Shown piece after piece: positions 32,301 through 43,402 of a stretch of DNA of 64,000 nt. The stretch is from Isoetes taiwanensis. Its lineage: Eukaryota > Streptophyta > Lycopodiopsida > Isoetales > Isoetaceae. The position numbers were made by a program, and so were the translations under genes. Each line of letters opens with the position of its first letter. Within the stretch, counting starts at the first letter, position 1. The notes below the pieces were generated by a model. The model was not told where the DNA came from. It made no database searches and was given only the letters and a program-made list of their open reading frames with translations. The DNA lies in contig JAJEKV010000054.1 in the NCBI GenBank assembly GCA_021234155.1, positions 3,199,622 through 3,263,621 of the forward strand. Reading direction: 5' to 3'.

Positions 32301-34149
32301 TTGGCGGGCAAGGCGTGATGGCATAGCTATGACCATTGGAAAAATCAGCCCATTAACACTCAATGTCTGTACACTCAATATCTGTAGATCCAAACCCAGT
32401 ATCTGGAAGCTCTTGCTAAGAACGGATGATTGCCAAGAGCAATTGGGTGAGAGAACCCATGGTACAGGTGTTTCTTTCCATCTCAGTTATTTGTTTCCTT
32501 ATGGCACAACAATTGGTGTGAATGAAACGGTAATATAGCTTCCAGCGACCCCTTCAGTGGATAGGCCATGCGCTGAGTATAATGCAACTGCTTTAGCTTA
32601 CTTGGGAGTATGAGGTGAGTTTCTTCTCATTGTTAATAGAAAGTTTCAGTTATTTTTCATGCTGGGAAGGACACATGCTTTCCAATTAACCAGACACACG
32701 CTTCCCAATTAACTGGACACATGCTTCCCAATCAGCTGTGTTGGCAGTTGCAATGAGCTGGATCTTTTAATGAATGCAGACTCTCATATCGTGAGCATAG
32801 ATGTTACCGTTTTGCATTTTCAGCAATGTAGAAAACATAAAAGTTCTGTGAACTGAGGGACATCATAAAAAACAAAGGCATTTCTATTAGTTACGGTAGC
32901 ATTATCTTGCATCATTTATTTGATGTTTACACTGCCATTTCCAATTCATTGATTTAGAATATAAATTTGCTTTTTGGCATATGCATGATCTTGAAGAAGA
33001 TGCATGTTCAAGTTGTCATTTGAAAAGAAGCAGTTTATGCATTATAATAAAGATATGGTTAGTTTCCTATTCGCATGAGGATCAATTAACTTTTTCAGAA
33101 CTTTCAAATTCTTTTGAACTGTGGCTTGGAAGTTGCAATGAGCTGGGTCTTCTAATGAATGGAGGGTCTCATATTGTGAGTATAGATGTCGCCGTTTTGC
33201 ATTTTGAGCAATGTAGAAAACATAAAAGTTATGTGAACTGGGCAACATCATAAAGAACAAAGGTATTTCTATTGGTTACAATAGCATTATCTGGCATCAT
33301 TTATTTGATGTGTACACTGCCATTTCCAATTCACTGATGTAGAATAAGAACTTGCTTTGAAGAAGATGCATGTTCAAGTTGTCATTTGTAAGGAAGCAGC
33401 CCAACACTCATTGCATGTATTCATTCTTTTTGTCCTCCTAATAGTTGGAACTAAAGCTCTGGGAATAAGCCCTGTAGTCGCATCGCCTGGGATAAAGCAT
33501 AACATGGTATCCTTGTGCTTTTTCTCTAAGAGCAAAGGACTACGTTCTGTGAATCACTGCATCTTCCAGCCATGTATCTAATGCTTATATTGCAATTTGC
33601 GAAAGAAAAGATACTGATGGACTTGAATATACCAAGTGGAGTAATAGAGCATGTGCGTTTCAGGACGTTGAATTCTGACAGGTAAGTAAGACAGGCCCAT
33701 ATCAATATCTCCTTTTGAGGATCGATATGTTCTTGGGATTCAGTAATTTATTGTCTTAATTAGCAGGTATAACATCAGCAAAACACAGCCAAGAGTTGCA
33801 TTTTTCAAAGGCTTTTTTACAACTGCCGAGAATGTACATCAAGTAGCTACCTAGCAAGTAGCCGCATTTTAGTTATACAAGCAGGTCATTAGAGACTCAT
33901 TGCAATCTCATGCTGCCCTCCTATCACTGTAATCGCCATATTTAGAGATGTACAAAAACACCTTTTACTGCTGCAAAACACCCACTGTGACAGAAAACCA
34001 TGATCAAGAAGCATTGTCCAAGCTCAAATAGCGGCAATCTGCACAATGAAGCCAATGTTTAGAGGGCTGCAAGTAGGTGTCTAGAAGAGTTAAACTTCCA
34101 ATTAAGCCATGTAATTGCAAATTCACGAACATACACTATTCACAAACCT
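32301..34149. other. intergenic with a 385-bp-period duplication
   Basis: A block of about 270-290 bp occurs at 32,746-33,033 and again at 33,131-33,399, roughly 88-90% alike, both ending in 'tgcatgttcaagttgtcatt'. No coding frame is shared between copies, so it is a non-coding segmental duplication. The right part (33,700-34,149) may be the 3' untranslated region of the gene at 34,150. Confidence 0.6.
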
Positions 34150-34755
34150 TCATTGTTCCATAAACCACAAGAAGCTTTCATCCATCGAGTTCTTAAGGCA
34201 GGACTTACACTGTCCGAATTCATCGACCTCCCCCTCAGTAACAAAACAAAGGCAGCTCTTGCAAATGAACGTGTTATCAAACCCAAATATGTATGGCAGA
34301 ATAGCAAGCTCAGGATCCTCTTCCACCAGAGTGTTGGCCAGTTCAAACGATGGTCCAACTTCAGTATTTTCTTCTAGATCTCTGAGTAAGCCAAGAAAGC
34401 AGTCTAATTCAAAGAAATCATCATTCTCAGACAAAGCAAACTCGAACTGAGGCAAATCCAAGCCATCACACGAGCCTTCCCTTGCATCAGAACCAAAGGT
34501 ATCAGACCCATCACCCATTTTTGCAGTGTTAGCCACCTCTATACCGCCACTGTCATGAATACCCTTTTCACCATCATGCAAAATCCAACTATCCACCAGC
34601 ACTAGTATGTTGATCCTGATCCTCTTAGGCAATGGAAGATGATCATCCAGAGAACCAGAGATGGTCTCGTGGAATTTTCGCTTCTTTGAAGCCGTAGCAC
34701 ACAACAAAGAGCCCATCCATTGCTGGGTTCTATAGAGGCGCTGTCCATCATTCAT
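34150..34755 (-). CDS. unrecognised single-exon protein with C-terminal CxxC pair
   Basis: The frame runs from ATG at 34,755 to a stop at 34,150 and encodes 201 residues without interruption. Residues about 20-48 are basic with KKRKFHE and LPKRIRIN, which could be a nuclear signal. The middle is acidic (LDLPQFEFALSENDDFFELD). The C-terminus carries two CxxC pairs (ICKSC, then about 17 residues later QCKSC), suggesting one zinc-binding site. No family was recognised. Length, composition and the cysteine pattern favour a real gene over chance, but no homology supports it. It stands alone, with no transposon signature within 1 kb. Confidence 0.5.
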   Translation of the reverse strand: MNDGQRLYRTQQWMGSLLCATASKKRKFHETISGSLDDHLPLPKRIRINILVLVDSWILHDGEKGIHDSGGIEVANTAKMGDGSDTFGSDAREGSCDGLDLPQFEFALSENDDFFELDCFLGLLRDLEENTEVGPSFELANTLVEEDPELAILPYIFGFDNTFICKSCLCFVTEGEVDEFGQCKSCLKNSMDESFLWFMEQ

Positions 34756-36975
34756 TCAGGGATCAGCTTGCAATCAAGCCATATATTCCCCTAAGATCTG
34801 TACGGGGCCCCCATCGCATCCACTACGACATCCGATCAGATAGAAGAAGGTTGTAGCCGCCTACCATTTCTGTCTCACAGTCATTTACAGTTATTAATTA
34901 AGATGCAGCAATTATTTAGGCCATCAAAATGCAATTCCTGTCGTGGTATTATTGGTAGTCCTAGCCTTCCCTTTTAATTGATCCGCTTTATTAAGACCTC
35001 CACGTGCCGCCCCCAAATTTTTTGCTAAAGAAAAAATAATACCATCAAACAGAAATAGGGACTGCATTATATATGTTGAGATAACTTAGCAACCTTAGGT
35101 TAAGACCATTTTCCAAGTGGCCTTAAACCTATTGGGCACCCGCCACACGGAACTACCCTATTGGAGCCATGTGGCATAACATGTGAACCCTAACCTATAA
35201 AGGCCTAAACCCTAACCCGAGGCCTCTTTTTTGGCTCCAACAGTCTAGGAACCTTCTTCGCGCTCGAAACTCCGTTTTAAGAACCGTTTGTTGTGGCACA
35301 GCATAGCTTAGCAGCCCCCAGAGCGTGAGCACATCAGTAGGAGTAGGAGCTACTTCGAACACCTCGAAGATCATGGAGACACCAGGAGCAGGAGAGAGTT
35401 CTTCGAGAGCAGGTATTTTGGCATGCGCATAGAGTTCTTGGTAGATCATCTGGAAGTTAGGATTCTAGATGAGTAGGTATCTCATGTCTCTAGTAGAGCC
35501 ATTCTAGCACCCTCAGTTTTGATCCTGAACCCTAATCAATGAACCCTAACTATAAGTTAGATATGTATGACTAGGTTTAGATATTATTCTCATTATGATG
35601 ATGTTACGTTATATGTGATGTTGGTTGATCATGTTTGCTCCTCTTGTTTGGGGAAGGCGGGTAGAGACCTAGAAGCCTAGTAGATGATGCTTCTAGTTAG
35701 ATCCTTAGTACCTATTATATGCGGCTCGTGCACAAGAACCCACCCGGCTATGGGGACTACGGAATGGCTGAGCACCACGTAACGGGGTTAAGGGCGAAAA
35801 GGATGGGGGCCCCTGCTGAGCGCGGCTACTGGGGACCCAGGCTTATGGCCAGTCACTCTGTGTGGGCCGGGCATGGGTCTGACGCCCTCTGGATCAATGG
35901 TGTCACCTTGATCCTCAGGTGTTGCAGGTGTTCGCCTAGCTCCTGTTTTGGGGGGTTAAGTCGGGAAAGAATCGTGTGTTACCACGATTCTTTAGCAGCC
36001 TTTGGAACCGCTAGACCTCGGGAAGGGGAGATAGAACCTTTCCTGCCTCAATGGACTGGGGAGATACAACCCAGAGTAGCTTCGAAAGGTGATACCTCGA
36101 GGTTGCGTATCCGGTAGGCTACAGCGACGCCAGAGTCCCATCTAGCCATTCTGCATAGTGTGTACGGAAGGGGCGGATGGAGTGGAGTACCCTAACCATT
36201 GTCTCTAGCCAGCCCCGCCATTGTTATGCTTCGGTCTGTTCTATCTTGTGGCCTAGCCGTCAGTCTACCTTCCACGAGTCTGAGCCTTGGGTAGGAGCTC
36301 TCATGTTTTATGGCATATGTTTATCTGTATTGTATCTCTGGATGTACTACCCTTCGTGGTAGCTTGATGTATTGTTATTACTAGTTCTGACGTTGTTTAG
36401 TGCAGTCTTCACTTATGGGAAATCTGTATGCCCTTAGAAAGGCCTTATCATTTCTGGAGCTTATGTATATATGGAGCTCATTTATATATGCTACAAGAGT
36501 GTTATACAATTATGCTTCAAATGTATATGTACTTCTAACTATGGATTTGAAGACAAAGATTCAATTCTTTACCAAGATTTCTTCAGTAGCATTGCATCAT
36601 TCAACCCATACATACCAATTTGACATTCATTCATGCAAGGTTAGATGGGATTTTGAGTTACCTGGAGGGTTAACCCAGCAGGCCCACAGTTGGTAGGGAT
36701 GTAGCAGGTCCAAACTAACATATAAGATCCACCTCCTTGAAGAGCAGGAATCTGATGCTCCTCAGGAAACCAATGGACATTGCTATGGTCATACAAGCCA
36801 TTGAGTGGTGATTCCAGCTATATTTCAGCCTTTAGCTACAAAAGGGTGCTCGGATAGAAGCTACAAATCGAAAATAAAATGGGGGAGCTGCATGCATTGC
36901 GTACCTGCTGGATTTTTTCCTCCAGATCATCCATGGTGCAGTTCGGACATGCAGCAGGACGAGAGGAGAAATCTG
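34756..36975. other. possible LTR-like segment (about 35,074-36,410) and plain flanks
   Basis: From 35,074 (tgttgagataac) a stretch of about 1.3 kb looks like a plant Ty3/gypsy LTR. It has a TATA box (ctataaagg at 35,198) with telobox-like AAACCCTAACCC, then long GC-rich non-coding DNA with small open frames such as 35,719-36,117. No matching second copy, terminal CA or target duplication could be fixed, so a solo LTR is only a suggestion. The DNA from 36,410 to 36,975 shows nothing recognisable. Confidence 0.3.
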
Positions 36976-37775
36976 TAACACGCGGGGATTCCGGAGGCTG
37001 GTCTCACCTAATGCACGTGTCGAAATCCTACAAGTTAGACCGTGCATTGGTTGGCACTTTCAAAGGTCATCGTCCGATGGGTCCACGCCCTTCCTCGACC
37101 GTCGAGCGTGCTGGCCGGGGATCCCGGAGACCGGGAACACCATAGCCGATGTGGGATCCGCGAGGGGGGGACTGACGCGTGCGTGGCGGGATAACATTGC
37201 GTGCACGGGATCCCTGGGGGGGGATCCGACGCGTGTCGCGTTGGCGGGCCGACCGCGATCCGAGGAGGAGGGGATCGGTATGGCGGATAACGGCGGCGTC
37301 GCCTTGGGATCCCGGAGGAGGGGATAACGAGCGGCAATCCCGAGGGAGGTTATCAGCCAGGGAGCATAGATCCCGGGGGAGGGGATCTCCGCTTGGTGCT
37401 CCCGGAGGACGGGATCACAACATCCGATCGTTGAGGACGATCCCGTGAGGATGGGACTACAACGATGATCTGGGAGGGGCGGGATCACAATAGTCACGAC
37501 AGAGGATCCCGGTGGAGTGGATAACCATTGGCGATCCGGGGGAGGTTATCAGCCAGAGCTAGGGGATCCTATGGGAGGGGATCTCCGATGGTGATCCCGG
37601 GAGGCGGGATCTCAACGGACGACTTAGATTTGACGGGGATTCGGACGGCCCAGATGCACCGGAAGGTACCTGGGCTGTGTCAGGTAACTGAAATAGGGTT
37701 CGACAATGGATTCCATCGAGGAAGGGTGGGGATTCCGGAGGACGGAATTCCCAGCCCCGGGATCCCCGAAACCAG
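36976..37775. repeat. array of GATCCC hairpin motifs upstream of the ELF4-like gene
   Basis: At least 14 degenerate units of the form ATCCCGG-(R)GG-GGGGAT recur at 26-55 bp spacing, densest at 37,259-37,610. Examples lie near 37,305, 37,370, 37,438, 37,505 and 37,593. Each unit is an imperfect inverted repeat (ATCCC...GGGAT) with a purine-rich loop. Spacers are unlike one another apart from recurrent 'ggttatcagccag' (37,347 and 37,542). GC content is far above the flanks. The block ends about 150-250 bp before the likely transcript start of the ELF4-like gene. Confidence 0.7.
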
Positions 37776-37899
37776 GGTAAATATATCCTCACCCTCCCTA
37801 TAAACCTTTCCATGCCACTTTATTCCTAGGCCTATTGGTCCCCCAAGCCGCTTAAATCTAAACTGCGCACTTTTTCTTCAGAGATTTTAGGACTAAGAC

Positions 37900-38402
37900 C
37901 ATAATGATTTGAGAATTTGTCTTCGCAGGTGTCAGGAGTCTATTTGCTATTGAATTTGGGAAAGTACTTGTCCTTAGTCCACACCGCGCAGCGAGGAGAG
38001 GATCGGCGCCGATACTACCGATTTGTCGACCCAGTCGAGGCGCTAAGGTATGGTTTGGTTTCTAAATCTACACGCTTGTAAAACCTTGTGCTTCTCTAAA
38101 TTGGATGGAACTAAGTTTTTCCTGGATATAAGCAAATGTATCTGTTTGTGCCGTCTTTTCTTGTTAAAGGACTTACAAATTTAGGGCTGTCTGCATGTTT
38201 GGTAATAGGGTTTTCCATTTTTAAAACCTGATAAATTTAGGGTTTTAAGACCGGTGTGTATGTCAACAGCATACTGTTACTTGTCGGACCTTTTGTGCTC
38301 CCTTTCTCGTGTCTTTAGCAAAGTCTAAAAACCGTCCTATTTCTTAGGAGGAGATTTGAAATAGTTATTCAGAATGTTTTCCTAATTGTTTTCTTGATAT
38401 AG
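37900..38402 (+). other. 5' untranslated exon and intron of the ELF4-like gene
   Basis: A leader exon of uncertain start runs to 38,047 (cgctaag before the donor gtatgg). The intron spans 38,048-38,402 and ends in 'cttgatatag', 27 bp before the start codon. A 5' leader intron is common in ELF4-like genes. The start of transcription was not determined. Confidence 0.6.
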
Positions 38403-38429
38403 GGTGACTGGGCGTGCATCTTAGCATCA

Positions 38430-38798
38430 ATGGAAGGTGATGCAGCGTCTATACCTTCTAATGGAGCTGGTATGGACAGAAAGATGTGGGCAGCATTCCA
38501 ACGCAGCTTTAACCAGGTTCAATTTTTGTTGGATCATAATCGCCTACTTATCAATGAGATAAACCAAAATCATGAGTCAAAGATCCCAGAATGTTTGACG
38601 AGAAATGTAGTTCTGATAAGGGAGTTGAACAGCAACATTGGAAAAGTGGTGGATCTGTATTCAACTTTGTCTTCTTCCTTTGTCAAAGCTTTTGAAAATT
38701 CTTCAGAGGGGGATTCAGCTGGTACTTTAAAGCCTGATGTAAGTGCTGCAGCGCTTAAGTCACCTGTGCAGGGCCAAAAGAGAGGCAGGTCCTCATGA
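38430..38798 (+). CDS. ELF4-L: ELF4-like protein (DUF1313 family)
   Basis: ATG at 38,430 opens a 122-codon frame without introns. Residues about 19-85 form the ELF4/DUF1313 helical domain: MWAAFQRSFNQVQFLLDHNR, LLINEINQNHESKIPE, NVVLIRELNSNIGKVVDLYS. The start MEGDAAS and the tail ending QGQKRGRSS resemble the ELF4-LIKE branch more than ELF4 itself. ELF4 is a small nuclear protein of the circadian evening complex, acting with ELF3 and LUX; roles of ELF4-LIKE proteins are less clear. The frame is intact, with a spliced leader and good start context (caATGG). It is probably functional. Confidence 0.92.
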   Translation: MEGDAASIPSNGAGMDRKMWAAFQRSFNQVQFLLDHNRLLINEINQNHESKIPECLTRNVVLIRELNSNIGKVVDLYSTLSSSFVKAFENSSEGDSAGTLKPDVSAAALKSPVQGQKRGRSS

Positions 38799-40085
38799 TC
38801 TCTCAATAATGGGTTTGTGTTTTGTGGTTCTGCACCAATTGTAAATATCAGCATTCACAAGTAGGTTCTAGAACTAGTAACATAAAGACTTGGATTGAAC
38901 ACCAGGCAGTTCTTAATGGGACTGCCTATCTGTGTAAGTTGAGCTTGCATCCTGGAGGCACTAGATAACGAAGTTGTGCAATGCAGTTGTGCATTCTGCT
39001 ATCTTTTATATGACGAGAAAAAGTGTCTATATGCGCTCTGGAACTTGTGTCCTGGTTCTGTATAAACAGGCTCAGTATACATTTAGCCACAGTATTTGGG
39101 CGCTGTGTAAGTTTCTCTACAACTAACTTGCAGTGGCATGTGCAAACAGTACTGGCATTTGATGTTAGTTGATGATGCAGCTACAGTAAGGGGAATTCCT
39201 CCTCGGGATCTTGGCATTATCATTAGCAAGTGGCCTTTATTTGACATGCGTGTTAGTTGTGGAGCATATTTGCTCCATCTATTGTTAATCCTTTGCTTAG
39301 CATTAGAGCCTAGCATTAGAGCCGTTGAGAATTTCTGTTTGTTCCATCCATATCCATCACCTCGTTGTAGTTCCCAACACAAGTCTTGGATCTGTAATCT
39401 GTGCTGCTTATTTTTACCCGTGAAAATACCTGCATTAACAAGATATTGCCATATCATAGCTACAAAGGTTTCAGTAAGGAAGTTGGAGGAGCTCTTGAAT
39501 ACTGAGTATGATAGACATTCTGTTTTTGTTTTGTGATTTGTTGACTGCGCCATTATACTCAGGTGGAGGCATATTATTTCTGGAGTGTTAATGCCAATGG
39601 AGTAAGGCATATAAGTTTTTGATGCAAAGATCATAGCAGGCATATTATTAACTTGACCATATTGTTATGTTCAATCGCTGCTTGTTTGGGCTGCTCTGTC
39701 TGTGCAATATTTTTGGCGCTTGGCCACATAGACTCATGCCTTGTTAGCTCCCCTCTCTTCTCTCAACGTGGACAATGTGTAGCTTCATGTTGGGTATAAT
39801 GGTTAACTGATCTAACATTTTGAAATTAAAGTAAATCCTCTTATGTGTTTTTTTAATCACTCATTTTGCTAGAGCGTAAGATGAAACTCAAAAGGGCAAA
39901 ACAACAGAGGGTGCTCATCTTACTATATGGACAAACTTTTGAAGAGTGTCGTGCAAAAAAAACTCCTTATGGTGTAAAATCTGCAGATAAAATTTCTTAT
40001 AAATTGAGCGTATATTAGTGGATGCACTTCGAACAATATAGTCACATATATGTTCTTGAACTTCTTGACAAAAAATGCTGATCAT
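38799..40085. other. intergenic between ELF4-like and FHA genes
   Basis: Holds the 3' ends of two converging genes (ELF4-like on +, FHA on -). Two overlapping open frames near 39,083-39,643 (186 codons on -) and 39,138-39,536 (132 codons on +) face each other, but neither shows a known motif or splice context. They are treated as chance. Confidence 0.45.
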
Positions 40086-41015
40086 CTAACTTCCTTCTTG
40101 TACTTGATCAGAAGTTTGATTTTCTTCTAGTTTGCTAAGTCGAAATGCTGCAAGATGTACATCGCCTAGAAATATGGAAGAAGTTAATAATTCCATTTGC
40201 TGCTATAACAGAAAATGAGAGAACGTTGTTAGGCTAGAAGAAATACTGACCAAAGACTATGGAGCTGCCAGAAGGGACTGCAGTGACAGCTCCAGGTCTC
40301 AGCTTTGCCGAGTCAACATACGTTCCATTTGTGCTGTCTAAGTCCGTTACAAATAGAGCCCCATCTTTATTTTCTAATCTAGCATGCAAGCCAGATACTG
40401 CATAACCACATGAGTATAAGATTAAACTGGATTCCTCATAAAAATCCCATAATACTGCTTACCTGTCGGAACAGGGATTACAAGATCAGCCTTATCTGCA
40501 ACTCTTCCTACTGTCACAGTATCCTGCCAAACCAATTCGCAAACAGCTTAATAGAAAGGAACTTCTCTTTTCTTTCTTTTTCTCAAGAAGAAAAAAAAAT
40601 TTGCCATAGGGAAAACAATTTACAGAGGCCAGTTCAAATGATCCAGGCAGTGGCACAGGTCCGTCTAAATGAGCGGTAGATCCATCCCCTAACATATATT
40701 ACAATATTGGATATATCCATGAACATGACATGATCCGGTGCAAATATTAAGAAAAGTATGGCAGATCACATTACCAATAGGCTCTAGGAGCCAGCGAGCT
40801 TTCTTAATCGCCTCATTTTGAACTGCAGATGCTCGAGTTTCTCCAGCGAGATGGATCCGGCTAAGTCTAAGGCTACAAGATACATTCAAAATTCTAAATT
40901 GATTTGACGACAAAAAATTAACTGATGCCAAGGCTGTTCTGCATTTAATGTTTTTGATGTTCGGAGAGTGCTGCAGCGTAGCTGGAGCAGCAAAGTTGAG
41001 TGCCTGCATTTGCAT
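40086..41015 (-). CDS. FHA-domain protein, probably plastid-targeted, 5 exons
   Basis: Exons on -: 41,015-40,775; 40,688-40,624; 40,523-40,463; 40,397-40,251; 40,165-40,086. All introns are GT-AG and the phases agree, giving 197 residues. Residues 1-60 are basic and Ser/Ala-rich without acidic clusters at the start, like a chloroplast transit peptide. The mature part begins ARWLLEPIGDGSTAHLDG. The FHA fold covers about residues 100-185: VTVGRVADKADLVIP (GR), TVSGLHARLEN (S-x-x-H), VTDLDSTNGTYV (TNGT) and SGSSIVFGDVHLAAFRL. These are the phosphothreonine-binding residues. The exon layout and sequence match the small plant chloroplast FHA protein family of unknown client. The start at 41,015 is the first ATG in the right frame; two earlier ATGs (41,046 region) are out of frame. 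It looks functional. Confidence 0.9.
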
Positions 41016-41173
41016 TTCTATCTGCTGTACAGGCCGCCATGGCCATATCCTTTTTACGAAATTGCAATCGGGATTCTAGCATTTTGGCCATTAACAACAT
41101 GCCACGTAGTAGCTTGGATTTGCCGACCAGGTTAGCATTTTCTTAAATTGGAAATTTTGTTTTGTTATAGCAA

Positions 41174-41487
41174 GGCGAAATTTTTGTGAGCTGGGCCGCT
41201 AGTGGCCCCGCCACGTCAGCTGCAAATTTCGAGGCGAAATTTCCCGCCCACAAAAATTCGCCAACGAAAAAAACGGGACCCTGAAATTTTGTCCTTTTCT
41301 TGCTTTTCCGGCATTTATCCGCCGGAAATACTGGCGGCGCCAGTTAGAAGGGGACAGCAGGGGGCGGACGGAAGCAGGGGACGGAGGCAGGGGCCGACGG
41401 ATTGAATCGAGTCAATCTCGACTCTGTTTTTCGATTTGAAAAAAGCTGTTGTTTCGCCCTGTAATTTCAGGGTCCCGTTTTTTTCGG
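41174..41487. repeat. nested inverted repeats (foldback/MITE-like)
   Basis: Two inverted pairs are visible: 41,174-41,191 with 41,246-41,262 (ggcgaaatttttgtg and its complement), and 41,264-41,289 with 41,463-41,487 (a 24-bp match containing acgggaccctgaaat). The loop between the second pair is GC-rich with a 'gggacggaggcagggg' minisatellite. The block lies in the shared upstream region between the FHA gene and the ACR fragment. Confidence 0.7.
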
Positions 41488-41639
41488 ATTGCCCAATTTT
41501 TCAGAAACGAATTCCCTCAATTTCGAACCATGGCAAAACCTCGCTCCTGTTGGTGGGTTGGAATTTTGGCTATATGCCCTATTTTTGGCTATATGCTAGC
41601 GTATGCCCTAATTTTTCCTGTAACCATCCTAAACCTACT

Positions 41640-42210
41640 ATTCGAGGTAATTGTTAGTGGAGCTTCAGAGTGAGGGCATTCATTTTTGTCATGGTTGTCC
41701 AAATTTTGATCCCGAGTATGAGAAATTGAGTTCTAGACTTAATGCACCCAGGTTTGTGACACGAACAGAAAGAAACTCTACTAATCCTCAATTTTGTATA
41801 TTTGAGTTAACAATTTTTGCCTTGATTTTTCAGGGCAGTGTGCTAATTGATAGTGTGAGCTATGAGGATACTACGATCATGAGGTGCTCCTTTTATCTTG
41901 AATTCTATATTTTTTTCTTCATCTACAATTTCTTTGTTTATTACTGAGATCTTCCTTTTGATATATGCATATTGACAGCGTTAACAAATGCGACGTACTT
42001 CAAGAGATCACTCAAGTGCTTACAGATACAGATCTTGTTATTTCAAAGGCATATATTTCTTTAGATGGTGGCTGGTTTATGGATATTTCAGTTAGATGTC
42101 CTTTTGGATTCTCTTTGTTTTTTGAAATTTTCTCGTCTGCGCAATGTTTCAAGTTATTGATAGGCTTGACAGAAGCTCACAGGCAAAAAGTTATAGACTA
42201 TATTACAAAG
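41640..42210 (+). pseudogene. ACR-type ACT-domain protein, truncated
   Basis: Spliced pieces give CPNFDPEYEKLSSRLNAP (exon to 41,751), SVLIDSVSYEDTTIM (41,839-41,883) and SVNKCDVLQEITQVLTDTDL with VISKAYISLDGGWFMDI (41,979-42,210). This is the N-terminus and first ACT domain of the plant ACR family (uridylyltransferase-like ACT repeat proteins). The normal ATG is shifted out of frame. The acceptor before VNK has moved, deleting about three residues. After WFMDI there is an insertion of about 60 bp before EAHRQKVIDYITK, and the remaining three ACT domains are absent. A donor-like gtaaat follows 42,210. It is best read as a 3'-truncated pseudogene; a short recently changed gene is less likely. 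Confidence 0.75.
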
Positions 42211-42544
42211 GTAAATCCAATTTTTTCTTTTATGGTGTGTTTATACTTCCTTTTATTTGGTGTGCATAGTTCTTAGTAGGCCTTAGGAGCACAACTTAAA
42301 GTTGAAAGGGCACACAAACCATTCCACAAGTAGATAGATCTTTAGGTAGAGTTGTGAATATGCAATTGAACATATAGTTGTAAAAATTAACATATAGATG
42401 AACATATAGTTGCAACCATTCCTGTAAAATTAACGCTGCCATCCAGACTGCTTTCCCCATGTCTCTTATCCCCTTGTCCGTTGATAGTACCTAGTCCACT
42501 TGCTCCCATTTTCTTCTTATTCCAGTATAAGCAGAGCACCTGTT

Positions 42545-42675
42545 CTATATGTGCCTCTCATCTACAATTTCCTCCACGTCACAAAGTCTGCACAACCTGC
42601 TTCCCCTCGGTATCATCCGATTTTCAAATCTCCCTGTCTCTACCCGTAGTTTGTGTTCGAAATCTGCAAACTGTT
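42545..42675 (-). pseudogene. LINE C-terminal zinc-finger fragment
   Basis: The minus strand reads FEHKLRVETGRFENR and then RLCRLCDVEEIVDERHI before a stop. This resembles the 'lRietGRy....pr.eR.C..C....vEdE.HfL' end of LINE ORF2 proteins. The fragment is short, so its lineage is unclear. Confidence 0.45.
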
Positions 42676-42839
42676 ATCCTAGTCCTCTTTGTTTGGTTAC
42701 TATCTGTGTGTGTGTAAATTATCTGCCCTATACTCCCTTCCGGGTTCATGCTTTCCCTATATAGTCCTAGTTTTTTGTGCTATGTTATCAGGGACAAGAA
42801 GGAACGTGTATTAATTACATGATAAGATAAGTTACTGGG

Positions 42840-43397
42840 GATGGACATAATAAGACCGCAACAAGAAGAGTCCTCATGCAAGAAGGAAGAGTTATAGCCT
42901 ACGACTCCAAAAAGATGAATGAGTAGAGCAGAGCAGCGCTACCCAACACATGATCAAGAATTTCTCTAGCAGTCATAAGGGCTTCAAAAGTATGGAGGCA
43001 TTATTTGCTAGGGAGGATATTTTAGTTAGATACTGATCATCAAAGCCTTCATATATCTTCACATAACTACACCTCAACTTTAGGCAAAGACATTGGATAG
43101 AATTCCTCGAAGAATATAACTTCGAAATTACCTACAAGCCAGGTACGTTAAATTTGGTTGCAGATGCCATATCTCACTATTCTTTTGTAACACGAGTTCA
43201 TTGCAATTTGACTTCGATTTTGGCAATCGAATTTGGAAAAAAGCAGAAGAAGCATTAGCATCAAATAAAAAAATTCTAAAATGCACGAAACTAGTCTTTG
43301 CGAAGAAGCACTGACAGATAGAAAGAGAAAGACACTTATAAGGAAACAAGGTGCTGCGCATGGAGGGTTGCCCTACGATGGCCCGAGAATGTGTTTT
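42840..43397 (+). pseudogene. Ty3/gypsy pol fragment (RNase H region)
   Basis: Broken frames give GRVIAYDSKKMNE, then (T)HDQEFLAVIRASKVWRHYLL in mixed frames, GRIF-LDTDHQSL, and at 43,080-43,170 residues like EFLEEYNFEITYKPG with VADAIS. This is the RNase H domain order of Ty3/gypsy polymerases. It is old (stops, indels) and is interrupted at 43,398 by the LTR element. Confidence 0.7.
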
Positions 43398-43402
43398 CAT
43401 AT
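43398..43402. repeat. 5-bp target duplication, left of LTR element
   Basis: CATAT here and at 46,299-46,303 flank the LTR element, the expected 5-bp integrase footprint. Confidence 0.9.

Noticed and set aside
35074-36410. possible solo LTR of a gypsy-type element
   Set aside because: TG start and TATA box are present, but no terminal CA with matching target duplication and no second copy; kept only as a note.
39083-39643. 186-codon minus-strand frame
   Set aside because: No known motif, overlaps an opposite frame of similar size, and no splice or start context; treated as chance.
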